DNA of 64,000 nt from Pachyseris speciosa (Eukaryota; Cnidaria; Anthozoa; Scleractinia; Pachyseridae), in NCBI GenBank assembly GCA_016490735.1, contig JAEMWC010001220.1, positions 145,001-209,000 on the forward strand. The letters are read 5' to 3'. This document shows positions 10,946-21,601 of the stretch, in pieces; the first letter of the stretch is position 1; every line of letters begins with the position of its first letter. The notes below the pieces were generated by a model that saw only the letters and a program-made list of their open reading frames with translations, had not been told where the DNA came from and searched no databases. The position numbers and the translations under genes are program-made.

Positions 10946-11524
10946 GGCTGTTTATACGAGAGAAAATAAGCGTAGCTTACATAAGACACGAAATGAACCA
11001 TTTATACGAGTACGGCTTACGTTAGACGCGAACTGCTCGTATAAATGGTTCACAGCTTAGTTCGCAGCCAGATCATCATACATCATACATCCAGCTGGCC
11101 AGCTATTTCTAAGTCAGCGCATATTAGCATTATTTGCTTCAAATGTTTCTTTCTTAAGATGAATCTGTCGTGGTCACCAGTTTCCACTTTTTGAATGATG
11201 TAAATGTAAACAGAACTCATTCTTCCTGCCACCGCAGCGCGCATCTCTCAGCTGTGAAGGTCTGGGTATAAATGAATACAGAGCATGGGCAGCAATCGTT
11301 CACGGCTTCAGCAAGCCGCGGACAACGTTTGAGTCCATTTATACGAACACTTTCACGTCCAAGGTAAGCCGCAGCTAGGATAAGCCCATGCCTAACACCC
11401 CTTGGCCAGGATAAGCCGCGGCCGTGGGTTGAATAAGCCGTGAACATAGATTTTGTACCATTTATACAGGGAGTTCGTGGCCAGAGTAAGCCGCGGCTTA
11501 TTTTCTCTCATATAAACAGCCCTA
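10946..11524. mobile_element. MITE with ~25-bp terminal inverted repeats
   Basis: The left end GGCTGTTTATACGAGAGAAA is matched at the right end by the reverse complement (TTATTTTCTCTCATATAAAC). Inside are repeated words such as CCATTTATACGAG and AAGCCGCGGCTTA, themselves partly self-complementary. No open frame of note, so it is non-autonomous. No clear target duplication was identified. Confidence 0.7.
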
Positions 11525-11695
11525 TTATCTCATGTACATGTTAAGGCCTATTAAAAACTCCATTTAAAGAACGATAAAAAGTGCACTGCTGTAAAGAGCA
11601 TCTTCTTCCTGACCATCAGTGGCCATCATTGCACAGACAACAAAGAATACTTGTTTATCATTGATAAACCTCACACGAAGAGAGAGAATTCTTAC

Positions 11696-11782
11696 CAATT
11701 GGCATAGTAGCCAGTGGCGGTACATGGCACTGTACTGCATATGATAGCTTTTGTGACAAGCATCACAGAATAATAAGCTACT
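11696..11782 (-). CDS. Exon of the host PHD-finger gene: start of the second PHD finger
   Basis: Minus-strand acceptor TTTTACAG and donor CAATTG/GTAAGA bound 87 bp (29 codons). It encodes LLFCDACHKSYHMQ, the C-x2-C ... H core of a PHD finger. The next Zn ligand, expected as Cys right after HMQ, is Tyr in this reading. Either the ligand has been lost or the real donor is the internal GTACAG just before it. It joins the upstream exon in phase 0. Confidence 0.6.
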
Positions 11783-12036
11783 CTGTAAAAGAATGCAACA
11801 CAATAGTCCATAAAGTTAGTCTTTCTGTCTTCTACTCACGTCAACAGAAAATTCCTTTCAAGCACCCCCACCCCTCTCTCCTTTTATGAGCACTCCCTTA
11901 TTAGAGGGAGAAAGTAATTGAGTCCCTGTCTTGTTGAAGCCCACCATTCTCTCATTTCCCTCCCATATTTCTCTTCACAGTCAGTGTTAATCATGCATTC
12001 GAGATCATTTGTACTCTAGATCACAGCTAGTTGTCA

Positions 12037-12350
12037 ATACTCTTTGTCATTTCTTAACATGGTTGTCATCGTTATTTCTTCCAGTGTTGCTCTTCAAAAT
12101 TTTCCCTGGCAGGTCCCATGGTCTGGGTGCAGTCCTGTCAAAATGTGCTGGCAGCCGGCAAATTTGCTGCCTACAGTGAATTATTTGCCCGTTACTTCAC
12201 ACTTGGCCTTCGCTGTGAGTTCTTTAATAATTTTATGTATCTGTTGTACTGGTGGCATTGTTCCACCCGAGTCGATTGGCTCTGTTGTACTCGGGTGGAC
12301 AAATTGTGATGTCTTAAATAAAGTCGTTGTTGTTGTAACAGACAAGGGTT
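12037..12350 (+). repeat. Probable 3' end of a dispersed retroelement
   Basis: The end reads AATAAAGTCGTTGTTGTTG, the AATAAA plus (GTT)n tail seen at many non-LTR element 3' ends (compare the LINE end near 35560). Upstream open frames show no recognisable domain. Confidence 0.35.
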
Positions 12351-13097
12351 GCTAGCAGTTACTGCCTCCTACTCCAGCTATGCTGCCCACTAGTACGAAA
12401 TATTTTGACAGGGCAGTGGGTGGCACAACCCTACATTAACCCTTTGACTCCCGAGCATTTTGCCGAAAAACACCTTTTGAGGCCCGTTGAGCAATTTTCT
12501 GGCCAAATTCTAGCCAAACAGAACCAAAACTGCCCAAAACTCTGTATGCTGGTGAAGTTCATCGTGCCCTTCTGTTCCTGATGCTTGATATTAGCTTCCA
12601 AACTTCGGACATACGCAGAAAGCAAAGCCGTTTTGGTTGACAAGTGTCACCACCCCCTCTCCTTCTGCCATTCGCTTTCTTTTCCCCCTTTTCTTTCACT
12701 TTTCTTGCCTCCCTTTCTTTTTCTCTTGCTGTACATTTCCTGGGTTTCCTTTCGGTGGGAAAAGATTTGTGGGAAACGTTTACAGTGTAGCATCATAGGA
12801 TTAGGTGGAAGGAAGTGCAGGTGGGTAGTGGAACAAGATTTTCCACTCACTTGGCTTTTTCACGTTTTCTCCAGCCTGCTGGACGGAATCGTGCTCATTT
12901 GGGTATCGTTTGAAAGATCTCTTCTCCCTACACATGCCACATGTAAAAGTTGTCCATGAGAATTAAAACTGATGACGTCACAAGCGGTACAAGGGCCGCG
13001 CTTCTGCATGGCCCGTGTTGGCTGGCACAGGTGCCAATGGGTTAAATAATGGGAAACTGACTGCCCTAGCGCAACAAAAACGTTTTAAATAACTTAC

Positions 13098-13216
13098 AGG
13101 ATCTCCACTGTCATTGCATATTATATAGGCTTTACAGTCTATGCACTGCCATGCACTCGCGTCTGACGTGATTTTATGCACCAGCTCTGGTGAATAATTC
13201 ATGCAACTTGGGTGAG
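13098..13216 (-). CDS. Exon of the host PHD-finger gene: first PHD finger end and linker
   Basis: Minus-strand acceptor TTTTTTCCAG and donor GATCCT/GTAAGT bound 119 bp. The frame encodes HPSCMNYSPEL ... WQCIDCK ... ICNDSGDP, the layout of the first finger of tandem PHD proteins (DPF/PHF10 or KAT6 type) running into the second. One expected Cys after CK is Tyr. Such tandem fingers read acetylated or methylated histone H3 tails in the nucleus. Polinton A sits 170 bp upstream (in gene sense), so upstream exons, if any, are beyond it. Confidence 0.7.
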
Positions 13217-13384
13217 CTGGAAAAAAGACAATTTTATAATAAAGACATCAGATTTTTTTTTTCTTTTTTCAATTGCTGAAAGCTCTTTATACCATCATTA
13301 TCTAAAATGTTCCAGGCCATACAAATAAGGCTTCTAGTGGACGAAATGTTGTCTACAGGGAATATTCACAGGGCAGTTAAATCA

Positions 13385-13389
13385 ACTGT
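13385..13389. repeat. Target-site duplication of Polinton A, left copy (ACTGT)
   Basis: ACTGT directly precedes the left TIR and follows the right TIR at 28609-28613. Polintons usually duplicate 5-6 bp. Confidence 0.75.
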
Positions 13390-13756
13390 ACACACATGTA
13401 AAATGGGCGTTCTGGGACAGCTCCACACAATAAAATACATATCAAACAGAGCCTCGTCACTTTGCTCCTCAGCTCTGTTTGATAGGTATTTTATTGTCTT
13501 CGTTGCTCCCAGAACCCCATTTAATATGTGTGTGTTTTGCGAAACCGGTTCTAACCGGTTTGAACCAGTTTTGCTCTCAAAACAATGTAATTTGTCCCAC
13601 CACGTCTCGCCTATTGAAGAAAACTGCACCCATTATATACGCCGAGATGGCAGCACCACTATTCGGGGATGACATACTTGCCAAGTTTTACGGATATGAC
13701 GAGGCTGCAGGGGTAAACCCCGAGGCGGGGGAAACCCCGTGGCGCCCGCCCAAGCC
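13390..13756 (+). repeat. Polinton A left terminal inverted repeat
   Basis: Begins ACACACATGTAAAATGGGCG and matches the reverse complement of 28237-28608 with scattered substitutions. It contains a long hairpin (13428-13496), AACCGGTT repeats near 13542-13570, a TATATA close to an ATG, and the first ~36 codons of a gene. Confidence 0.92.
13428..13496. repeat. Hairpin inside the left TIR
   Basis: CAATAAAATAC...CAAACAGAG is followed, after about 20 bases, by its complement CTCTGTTTGATA...GTATTTTATTG. The same hairpin sits in the right TIR at 28500-28572. Confidence 0.8.
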
Positions 13757-14279
13757 AAACTTGACAAAGTGAAACAAGATGGGTTCTTTTTGTCTGAAGA
13801 ATTTAAAAAATCTAATGATGAATGTGACTACTGGGATGACGATGATGATGATTCTGAGACAGAAGAGGAGCAAAAAAAGAGGGAAGAAGAAGAACTGGAA
13901 CAAGCACATGAAGAATTAGATTATATGAACAATATGTGCGAATGTTGTTTTCTTCCAAGAGAGTTCTGTTCTGCCGCTGATAATGATGATTTTGTAATTC
14001 CGCCAAAGATAATAAACAATTACTTGCTTCATGAAAACATTTTGAAAAAATAGAAGAACGGAAAGAAATGGGTTGGGATGAGGTTAATGAAGTTATCTCT
14101 GATGCACCAGTGTGTGACAGAAAAAACCGAATTACAAGATTAGTGTATTCAAACTATTTACCTTGCGCTTTCAATGGGCTTTGTGACTAATATGCCCCAA
14201 ACAAGGAGACAAAAAACACTATATTGAACCGCCTTGGTTTGATCCTGAAGACTATGAAGAAGAATTCTTGAAACGCTAA
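13647..14279 (+). pseudogene. Left-end acidic protein of Polinton A, frameshifted
   Basis: The start ATG lies in the TIR just after TATATACGCCGAG. The opening MAAPLFGDDILAKFYGYD is shared with the gene starting in the right TIR. After a frame change near 13740 it becomes very acidic (a run of Asp, then EEEQKKREEEE) with a CECC pair. The frame breaks again near 14050 and 14190, and the protein ends EEEFLKR before TAA at 14277. I do not recognise a function. A small acidic virion or regulatory protein is possible. Confidence 0.65.
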
Positions 14280-14298
14280 TGAGATACGGCTTAACCTT

Positions 14299-14484
14299 TC
14301 ACCAATAAATGTCATATGAGGCAGGAAGTGTGTTGGGGGTTTGCCCTGCCATAATATCTTTTTCTTTTTTTGCTTCTTTCATCGCTTCAACGAATTCAAA
14401 GGTAATTAGTTTTACTTCTTTTTGCCAACCAGGTGTTAAAACGTCCAAGAAGAAACAGCAAATTCCATGGACCAAGGCTATCAT
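14299..14484 (-). CDS. Small hypothetical protein (61 aa), Polinton A
   Basis: ATG-initiated minus-strand frame. It has a hydrophobic start, then a charged helix-like segment (EFVEAMKEAKKEKD) and the end LPASYDIYW. The amino-acid make-up is gene-like and it fills the gap between two minus- and plus-strand genes. No family was recognised, and an N-terminal extension in another frame cannot be excluded. Confidence 0.45.
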   Translation of the reverse strand: MIALVHGICCFFLDVLTPGWQKEVKLITFEFVEAMKEAKKEKDIMAGQTPNTLPASYDIYW

Positions 14485-14625
14485 TGTGCCTTATACCTTT
14501 TTCATTTTTTTAAATGGCGTCACGCATTCCAACTTAGATAAAATTTAGCCTTTCTTCCCTCAAAATTTAGTTCAAAGCTGCGCTCTCTGCCAGCTTTTTT
14601 CTGAATTCTTCGCGAACCTCTTCTC

Positions 14626-15239
14626 TTATTTTTTAAGGTCTAGAGGAGATTGGGCTGGCTGTTTTTCTGTAAAGCTTGCACGCAAATTTGCCTTCATTTG
14701 TGTAAAATAAATAGTATAGCTTTTCATTTCACGAGTTGCATGTTTGAATTCCAAATCTGTAACTTGATTATCATCGAGCGCTTTGGAAACAAAATCATTT
14801 ATTGTGTCATGTTTTGTTGTAGCAAGAGCACTCAATCTGTTGTGTTTGTTAATTTTTCGCTCAAGCTTTTTGTTGACTCCGGTCAAAACGGTGAAAACCG
14901 TACTGCAAACACCACCCACAACACCGAGAGGAACACTGACCACAATTCCAACGCCGGTCAGTGCAGAGGCTACAGCCCCGGAAGACAGGGCCGTCGTTGC
15001 GACTCCAAGACCGGCAACAGCATAGCTGCAGGCTTTTTGAGCCTTTTTGTATTTTTTTAACACAACTCTGTAATGCTCCGCCTCATCAGATATCTGTTTT
15101 TCAATTTTGCTGAGCTCAGTCAGCCGGAAAGTTTCAGCATTGGGAAGAATGGGATAAAGCGGTGTATACTGTTGTTCTGCCACTTTTCTGGTGGAGTAGA
15201 CGCCTCGGGGACAAATGGCATCACATCCTCATTCGGCAT
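14626..15239 (-). pseudogene. Hydrophobic-core protein of Polinton A, one frameshift near the start
   Basis: An ATG at 15239 opens MPNEDVMPFVPEAS; the frame changes near 15183 into the main 185-codon frame. The protein has an N-terminal coiled-coil-like part (LSKIEKQISDEAEHYR), a central Gly/Ala/Val-rich segment of about 45 residues long enough for one or two membrane helices, and a C-terminal charged part with another helix. I recall similar proteins as common passengers of cnidarian Polintons, but their role is unknown. A membrane-associated virion protein is possible. Confidence 0.6.
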
Positions 15240-15272
15240 GATATAATTAACCAAATTTTTTTCTTTAAATTA

Positions 15273-15928
15273 TCAGCAACTCAAAGTAAAGTTTTTGTCC
15301 GCGGAAAACAGTTCTCCATTTTCATCTTTGACTGAAAGCGTCACACTGTTCACATGTTCACTCGTCGAAGCGGCGCGAAAGACTTGCTGTTCGGGTGCAC
15401 GATAGTTTATTGTTTGGAAAGCCTCCCCCGCAATGTCAAACTTGGCAAGTAGGTCTGTTTTCGCCCCATTCAACAAATTTTTGTCTTTGTCAACCAAGTC
15501 GCAATACACAAAGAATACACTGGGGACGTTGAGCTTTCAAATAAATTTATCCGTTTCAAGTCGCCAGGGTACATCAAGAAAATCTTGCAAATTTTGGGTA
15601 AACTGTATTTTTGGCTTTCAGGGTTCTTAATCACCATTGCGCCAGTGGGGCTATTCGTCTCAGCGGTTAAATCGCTGTTTAGTTCTTTAAAAATAGAATT
15701 AAGGGTTTTTGCCAGACCCTTGGGAGTGTAATGCGCTGGTGGAAAGGGCTTTGTTGACGTAATTTGATTATGGGCATTTAACAACCAAATTCTCTCTGCC
15801 TTTTTTAAATCAAGCCAAGAATTGCAAAGCGAGCAGGAAAGGAGCTGGACATAATCGGCTTTCGGGATCCGTTCGTCGAAATAGACGGTGCAGGGGTTGG
15901 CAGTTGTGGAAATGGTGATCACAACCAT
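15273..15928 (-). pseudogene. Minor-capsid (penton)-like protein of Polinton A, frameshifted
   Basis: Starts at an ATG at 15928. The first frame covers about 150 residues, and a break near 15500 leads to a second frame with CDLVDKDKNLLNG...TDLL and the C-terminus SVKDENGELFSADKNFTL. The strand-rich phrase pattern 'YCDLVD ... LL ... ENGE' near the end is what I associate with Polinton minor capsid (single jelly-roll, vertex) proteins. It is divergently arranged with the small gene at 15983, sharing a 54-bp AT-rich intergenic promoter region. Family assignment is by resemblance only. Confidence 0.55.
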
Positions 15929-15982
15929 TGTATTTCAATAAAATATAAACACCCAATTTGAAAATATTGCCCCTTTAATAAG

Positions 15983-16210
15983 ATGGCAAATTTTTGGCAG
16001 TGGGTGCAAACGTCAGAGGCCCAACAAATTTCAAAAAATGCAAAAGACAAAGTTTGGGCAGAGTTTTTGTCTAAATTCCCCAACGCTGAAAAGAGTAAAT
16101 TTACCGCGGAAGCCAACTTTACTGAAGACCACAAAGCAACAGCGGAAATTATGTACAAAGCAGGGCCCGACTATCTTAAAAGTGTTTTTGGTTCAGACAA
16201 AAAATATTGA
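15983..16210 (+). CDS. Small hypothetical protein (75 aa), Polinton A
   Basis: Intact ATG-to-stop frame, Trp/Lys/Ala-rich and probably helical (ANFWQWVQTSEAQQISKNAK). The AT-rich TTTAATAAG sits directly before ATG. It is transcribed away from the minor-capsid-like gene and toward the 16360 gene. Function unknown. Confidence 0.6.
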   Translation: MANFWQWVQTSEAQQISKNAKDKVWAEFLSKFPNAEKSKFTAEANFTEDHKATAEIMYKAGPDYLKSVFGSDKKY

Positions 16211-16359
16211 CCGCAATCAATGAAAAAGGCATTGGGTATGCAACCAAGCGGAGGTTTCCCATCACAGCTTTCCGCCATTTCGGGGAGTCCCCCGCAGACA
16301 ATCCCAGCGGTAGATTTCACAGAAAAAATTCAATCTAGATCGGCGAAAAGCTGAACGGT

Positions 16360-17609
16360 TTGCAAAAAATTTATGTAACACCAACAGACTTTTTCACAAC
16401 GCAGTACAGAAACATTTTTAAAGACACAAAGATAACATTCAACACATCCAAAGTTGCAAGGAAATGGCTCGGCGGCCCACACATGGGGTTTTGGCCCCAA
16501 CAGCTGAACTTTGCGTTTTGGTGTGCAACAACTGGCTGCGGTGTCTCAAGAGAGATTTTGACGGGTGACGTTTTGGGGAATGCACCAGGAGCAGAGCAGC
16601 TTCGCTCCTTTTACCTCTTTCACGTTTATTTCACAAAAAGGCGAATTCTTTTCAAGATGGGAGGTATTCAAAGCATAAGTTCTCTGCCTGACGGCCCAAA
16701 TTTTAACCAAAGAAATAACAAATACGACAAGGCTTCTTTCAGAAGGATTTGCGCAGAATTCGGTGTTAATCCAAGCTCAGACTTTCGTTTCACTCACGGG
16801 CAAAACCACGGCCTCGGTTACGTTTTCATTCAGTACGATGACGGCGATTTTGCGCAAAAGCTCTGGCAATACCCTACACCTCTTTCAAACCCATCAAACC
16901 AAAGGTTTTCTGACGAAAGCGGGGCCGACACGAGTGAAGACGGTGGCAACATTCTTCACTTCATCAGAAACGACCAGGGAGCAGACAAGCAATTTGAGTA
17001 CTTTGTTCCAGATGCTGCGCACGGACTCACTCAGGCCGGCATGGCCCGACTTAATCAGTCAATAGAAGCGTTTGTGTACTGCATTCTTGGCTCTCAGGTA
17101 AACGTAAGAAGCAGCATTATTGGGAACGGCGGCAGAGCGAAGGAGGCACAAAGAGAATTCCTTATTCTCATGGAGGACTCCATCCACACACCTGACATTT
17201 CTAAGAGCGTTCAGCGATACCAGCTTGCTGTGGACGAAGCAAAGGTTCGTCTTAATCTTGCAGTGGCGCCGGGATGCTGGCTGATGCAATCGAATATGGT
17301 TTTAAATTCAGGAAGCGTGGTGGGCTACAACAACAAGCTCAAGCAGGCCACGCCGGGGATGAAACTAAACAATGCGTTAATCAGGGCACAAAAAAAGCGG
17401 CCATTCACCTGATGGCAGGCGGGCCTTCAAAGGTTAACCCGCCAAACAGCCACCCGTCAAACCCTATCCACAACGCTGCAATGAAAGCCCAAAACCAAAC
17501 AAAAACATTGCCGCCACCACCAATCTCAAATCTGGCTGAAACACCAAAATCTTCGGAGGAAGAACCAACCCCACCAGCGGACTCCGGAAACGATACCCCA
17601 CAACAGTAA
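16360..17609 (+). pseudogene. Large conserved Polinton A protein of unknown function, frameshifted near the C-terminus
   Basis: A 350-codon open frame (FFPQQ-like FWPQQLNFAFWCATTGCGVS, VRSSIIGNGG, GCWLMQSN) continues after a frame change near 17400. The continuation is a Pro/Ser-rich tail (MAGGPSKVNPPNSHPSNP ... ). A short frame at 16220-16354 (starting MKKALGMQPSGG) may be the true N-terminus, shifted by one break. Its size, position beside capsid genes and tail suggest a structural virion protein, but no domain is recognised. I recall similar proteins in other cnidarian Polintons. Confidence 0.6.
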
Positions 17610-17679
17610 CAAAATAGTTGTTATGGTTGGAGCCCTTGTGCTTACGGGGTAGTAATCTTTTCAATGGGGCGCCGCAAAA

Positions 17680-19048
17680 CTAGCGATTCTTCTTAACATA
17701 GTTCTCCACCAGAAAAGCTACCACAGCAAGAATAATCAGCCAGGTGTGCTCGGCAAAAAAGGTGATAGCCTCGCCAGCGGTTTTGAAAAGGAAAGAAACA
17801 ATCGAGCCGATCAGGCCGGGCAAAAGCGAGGCTGTTTTTTGCCCGATTTCTTTCAGCCCGTTTCCCAGCCCCTTTCCGAGGGTTTTCAAAGAGTTGGCGA
17901 TGGCTCCAACCAGAGCGCCAATCGTGACACCCGCCGCAAGAACAATCGCTGTGATGGTGACGCCGTATTTTTTGAAAATCACTTTCACCCGCTCACGCAA
18001 CGGAAGCGCCTCTTCTCTTTCCGCAATCTCTGTTTGCAAGCGCGCAAGCTCCTCTGCTCTTTCTACAACCCTGTCTTCCACGGCCTGTCTGTCAGAAGGA
18101 GAGGTGGCAGTATCGTCGATTATTTCCTGGTCCTGTTCGTTTTAGCGTTGAATTTCAGCTTCTTGTTCTTTAAGTTCATCAAGGGTTTTTGTATCATTAA
18201 GACCACGCTCGAGAGCGTTTCTGCTACTTTCTTTATCTTCAAGGCCTGCCCGGATAACGGGCAATATTTGCCTGTTCTTCCGCTATTTTAATTTCCTGCT
18301 TTTTTTCTGTTTTTCCAAAGCGGCTACCTCTTTTTTATCGTTTTCTAAATCTCTACGATAGTTTCTGGCCCGCTGTTGCAGCTCGCGCAATTCCGATTCA
18401 TTTTCGACGTTTGAACCATTAAATTGATCAATCTTTGCTTGGGTTTGTTCTAATCTTATTCGCAGATTTTTTGCCTCTTGTGCCCATTTTTCTTTTTGTG
18501 CATCCAGCCGCCCAGCTTCTTTAAGTTGTTTTTCTGTTTCTCTCAGTCTCTGCCGGGTTTGTCTTATTTCTTCATTTTCATCAGCAATCAAAGATTCAGC
18601 TTCGGGCCCAAGGCTTGTTTTGAACTTGTCTGTAAATTTTTTGAGAAGACCGCCGGCAATGATACGATTGTTGTCTCATTTCCGGTTTTTTTGCTGAAAT
18701 CAATGGGGCCTAATTTTGCAAAATCCACCCGGGAGAACTTCTTTTTTATGAAATCCTTTGCTCTTGCGAGAATAGAAGGTTAATTGTCTTGATGAATAAA
18801 ACCCTCCAGTAAAGGAATGCCGTTGCCGCCAAAAGAGGTCTCAGCATTGGAAGTTTCCGGCAGCTCACTAGTTTCATGCAAATAAGTCCTCATCCCAATT
18901 TCTTTACCGCCATGATATGGTGTTGATGTGTATCCTGGTTGGTAGAAAGGCGGGGTCGTGTCAACCTCTTCATCCTCATTGTCATCATCGTCTTTCTCAT
19001 CTAACAAAGGATCAAGATAATCGTCGTCGGATACACCCCCTCTGCCAT
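17680..19048 (-). pseudogene. Acidic/coiled-coil membrane protein of Polinton A, several breaks
   Basis: Four pieces on the minus strand fit one gene. An acidic N-terminus (DEKDDDDNEDEEVD) lies after an ATG at about 19048 and an early frame change. An in-frame TAA at about 18780 is followed by AKDFIKKKFSRVDFAKLGP. A long coiled coil (about 18283-18591, RQTRQRLRETEKQLKEAG) follows, then a C-terminal block (about 17680-18081). That last block has an amphipathic helix, FKKYGVTITAIVLAAGVTIG and one or two further hydrophobic helices, ending VENYVKKNR. A virion membrane or fusion-like structural role is possible but unproven. Confidence 0.6.
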
Positions 19049-19103
19049 TGCGTAATATATTAATTTTTTAATTTTCCATTGAATATTAACTACAGATTAT
19101 ATC

Positions 19104-20350
19104 ATGGCCACGGTGGACCTTCTCCCCACACACAAAGAAAAAATTCAAGGCGCAATGAAAGCCCAGCGCAAGATTAACCGAATAACATTTGACAAGAGTG
19201 GAGCCAGCCCCGGCGAGACTCTTTATGTTTCAGTTCCCAAACTCAATGAAAACGAGGTTCTCGTCCCAGGCTCTCTTTCCCTGCTGTTCAACATTGAATT
19301 AACCGGAGGCCACGCCAACAACCAACTCGTGCAAAACGTCTCGTGGGCGCTGGTTGACAATCTGGTCGTGAAGTACGGGGGCACCATTCTGCAGGAAACG
19401 GTCGGCTATGGCATTTACAAAATCTGGGAGGACTTTTTCCTTTCCCAAGAGGAGCGGGACAACATGGTGCTCGAGGGCATCCAGAGCGATAACCTCAATA
19501 AGATTCGCTCAGATGCCGGCGACAAGCCAACCTCGGGTGTCGCTGCTGAAACCAAACTAGAGGGCATTTACAAAAACAAGTACCGTATCCGTGTCGACCA
19601 CCAAATCCTGGCCGATCACGGAATTTTTTACATCCAAGCTCTTTACAACAACCTTGTATTTGAACTTACTCTCGCAAGTGCTGATAATATCGTTAAAGGC
19701 TCAGACACCACAAAACTGAAATACAAGTTGACAAATATCCAGATCGAGTTGAAATGCTTCGAAGTGAAGATTTGGCCAAAGAGGCGGAAAGTGTTTATAA
19801 CTCCGGGAAAGAGTTCTTGTATGACCATGTGCACCGAGAAGAGGTCGTTACATTTGCAAAAGAAACTGCAACATGTATAAATCTACGCGTCAACCCACAA
19901 AGAAGGTCTTTGAAAGGGATTCTTCTCCTTTTCATTGAGCCTTACACCCCGAGCGCCAGGGACTCGGAAAAGTTTTTTAATCCCGACATAAAAAAGGTAA
20001 ACGTCACGGATAACGGCGCGCCCAACCGGTTGTACAACAACGGCCTCGATGGAAAAGACATTTGGGAGGAAGTCGGCCGCTTTTTCATGAAAAAGGAGAA
20101 TAAAACACAGCACATGAATTTGACAAAGTTTTACACAGGCGACCGATTCGGGCTTCTGATTGATTTGCGGTCAATGGTAGCGAATGAAATGTACGGAAGC
20201 GGGGTTAGACTTGTTAACACAAAAGATGGCGTACAGCTTGAGATCGAGCGGACCGCCAGCGGGTCTGGAAACGGAAATTGCCATGTTTTTACAATCAGCA
20301 ACTCGCAGTTCAACGTATCGGGACGGCAATTGGAATCTGTGCAATACTAA
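19104..20350 (+). pseudogene. MCP: Major capsid protein (double jelly-roll), Polinton A, one frameshift
   Basis: The first frame (19104 to about 19760) opens MATVDLLPTHKEKIQ and is rich in beta-strand-like segments. The second frame, from about 19754, ends at 20350 and contains NPQRRSLKGILLLFIEPY, RDSEKFFNP and GSGVRLVNTKDGVQLEI, phrases typical of cnidarian Polinton double jelly-roll capsid proteins. The total would be about 415 residues, in the expected range for a hexon-like capsomer subunit forming trimers. A single break near 19755 separates the halves. The ATPase follows 43 bp downstream on the same strand. Confidence 0.8.
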
Positions 20351-20393
20351 ACCAGCTGCGCTGGGGCTTTTGGAATTTTAACCCGCAAGGTAT

Positions 20394-20997
20394 ATGAACC
20401 CGGATAACATTCCATTCAACGCACTCATAGTGGGGCCGACAAACTGTGGCAAAACAAACTTTGTGGTTGACCAGCTCAGGGGCCCTTTCCGCTGCAAGTT
20501 CGACTTCATCGTGCTTATTTGCCCAACATTCGCTCACGACAAGACCCTCTTCCGTTTTGGGGAAAACGACCCGCGGGTGTATGTCGTGATTTGCGAACAG
20601 CACGAGGTGGAAGCTTGGTTGAAGATCGTGACGATTGTTTTTGAGGGAACTAACACACTTATAATCCTTGACGACTGCGCCGCCTCGAAAGAGGGGAAAA
20701 AAGCACACAGGCAAGCTGGCTCATCTTGCCTTTTCAGCAAGGCACATAGGCATCAGCGTATGGGTGTTGACACAGAAGTACACAAGCATAACCGCGTCTT
20801 TCAGGGAAAACATCGCGGCGGTCGTTCTTTTTTACAACCCCTCGGCCAAGACCATGAAATCTATATTTGAGGACTATGCAGGCGACTTGCCCCCAGAGGA
20901 GTACAAAAACATGGTTTCAAAACTGAAAGAGCGAAAGTTTTCTTACCTTGTGTTTTCGCTGCGGCATCCATTCGGTGTGCAGCTGTTTTACCCTTAA
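20394..20997 (+). pseudogene. Genome-packaging ATPase (FtsK/HerA type), Polinton A, frameshifted
   Basis: A Walker A motif GPTNCGKT lies at residues 14-21 and a Walker B motif LIILDDC near residue 90. A short break near 20690 moves into the frame that carries the sensor-like VWVLTQKYTSI segment and the C-terminus FGVQLFYP. Total length of about 200 residues fits Polinton/virophage packaging ATPases, which pump DNA into capsids. It directly follows the capsid gene, as in other Polintons. Confidence 0.8.
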
Positions 20998-21019
20998 CCG
21001 CAAATTAAAAAAAGAATAG

Positions 21020-21581
21020 ATGGCTGAAGAGCAGGCAAGGGCAGAAGTTTTGGGAATGTTGGAAACAGAAGCAACGGGCGCGCCCGCCGATGGTCTCCTG
21101 ACTTTGGTGTCGCCTGGCCCCGACATCCCCGCTCTACGCGAGCAGCTGGCCGTTCTGGTGACGACAGGAAAGTGCAAGGATGCTATCGGCGTACAGATGA
21201 CACAAGAAGAGGTTAAGCGACTCACTGACAAAGATGTTGAGAAATATTACAAAAGGTATGAATCTTACGTAGGCTCGAAGACAACCGAAAGTTTGATTGA
21301 CAGCTTCATTTTTCTTGTGACCAAAGCCGCTGGGTCGGTCGTCAAAATCAAAGACATCGAGGCTTACCGGAAAGAAATAAAAGAAGACTACATAATTACA
21401 AAAGAGCTCTCCTGTTTGACAGGCTGCCTTGCTTTGAAATTTTGGCAGGTGGCTTGCTTTGGCCAACTCGGCGCTGATCACAGCAAAACACACTGATTTT
21501 ACCGACTCGGAGGATGAAAAGAATGAGCAAGTGGAGTTTGCTGAACAAATTCCTGAACAATCCTCAGCAAATGCTGAATAA
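21020..21581 (+). pseudogene. Conserved Polinton A protein with KRYESYVGSKTTES motif
   Basis: 158 codons are open from ATG, including a helix-rich central region (EEVKRLTDKDVEKYYKRYES). A frame change near 21450 leads to an acidic tail ending at TAA 21579-21581. I remember similar proteins in cnidarian Polintons next to the ATPase, but do not know their role. It starts 22 bp after the ATPase. Confidence 0.55.
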
Positions 21582-21601
21582 TTACTAAGTAACTGCTAAC
21601 T

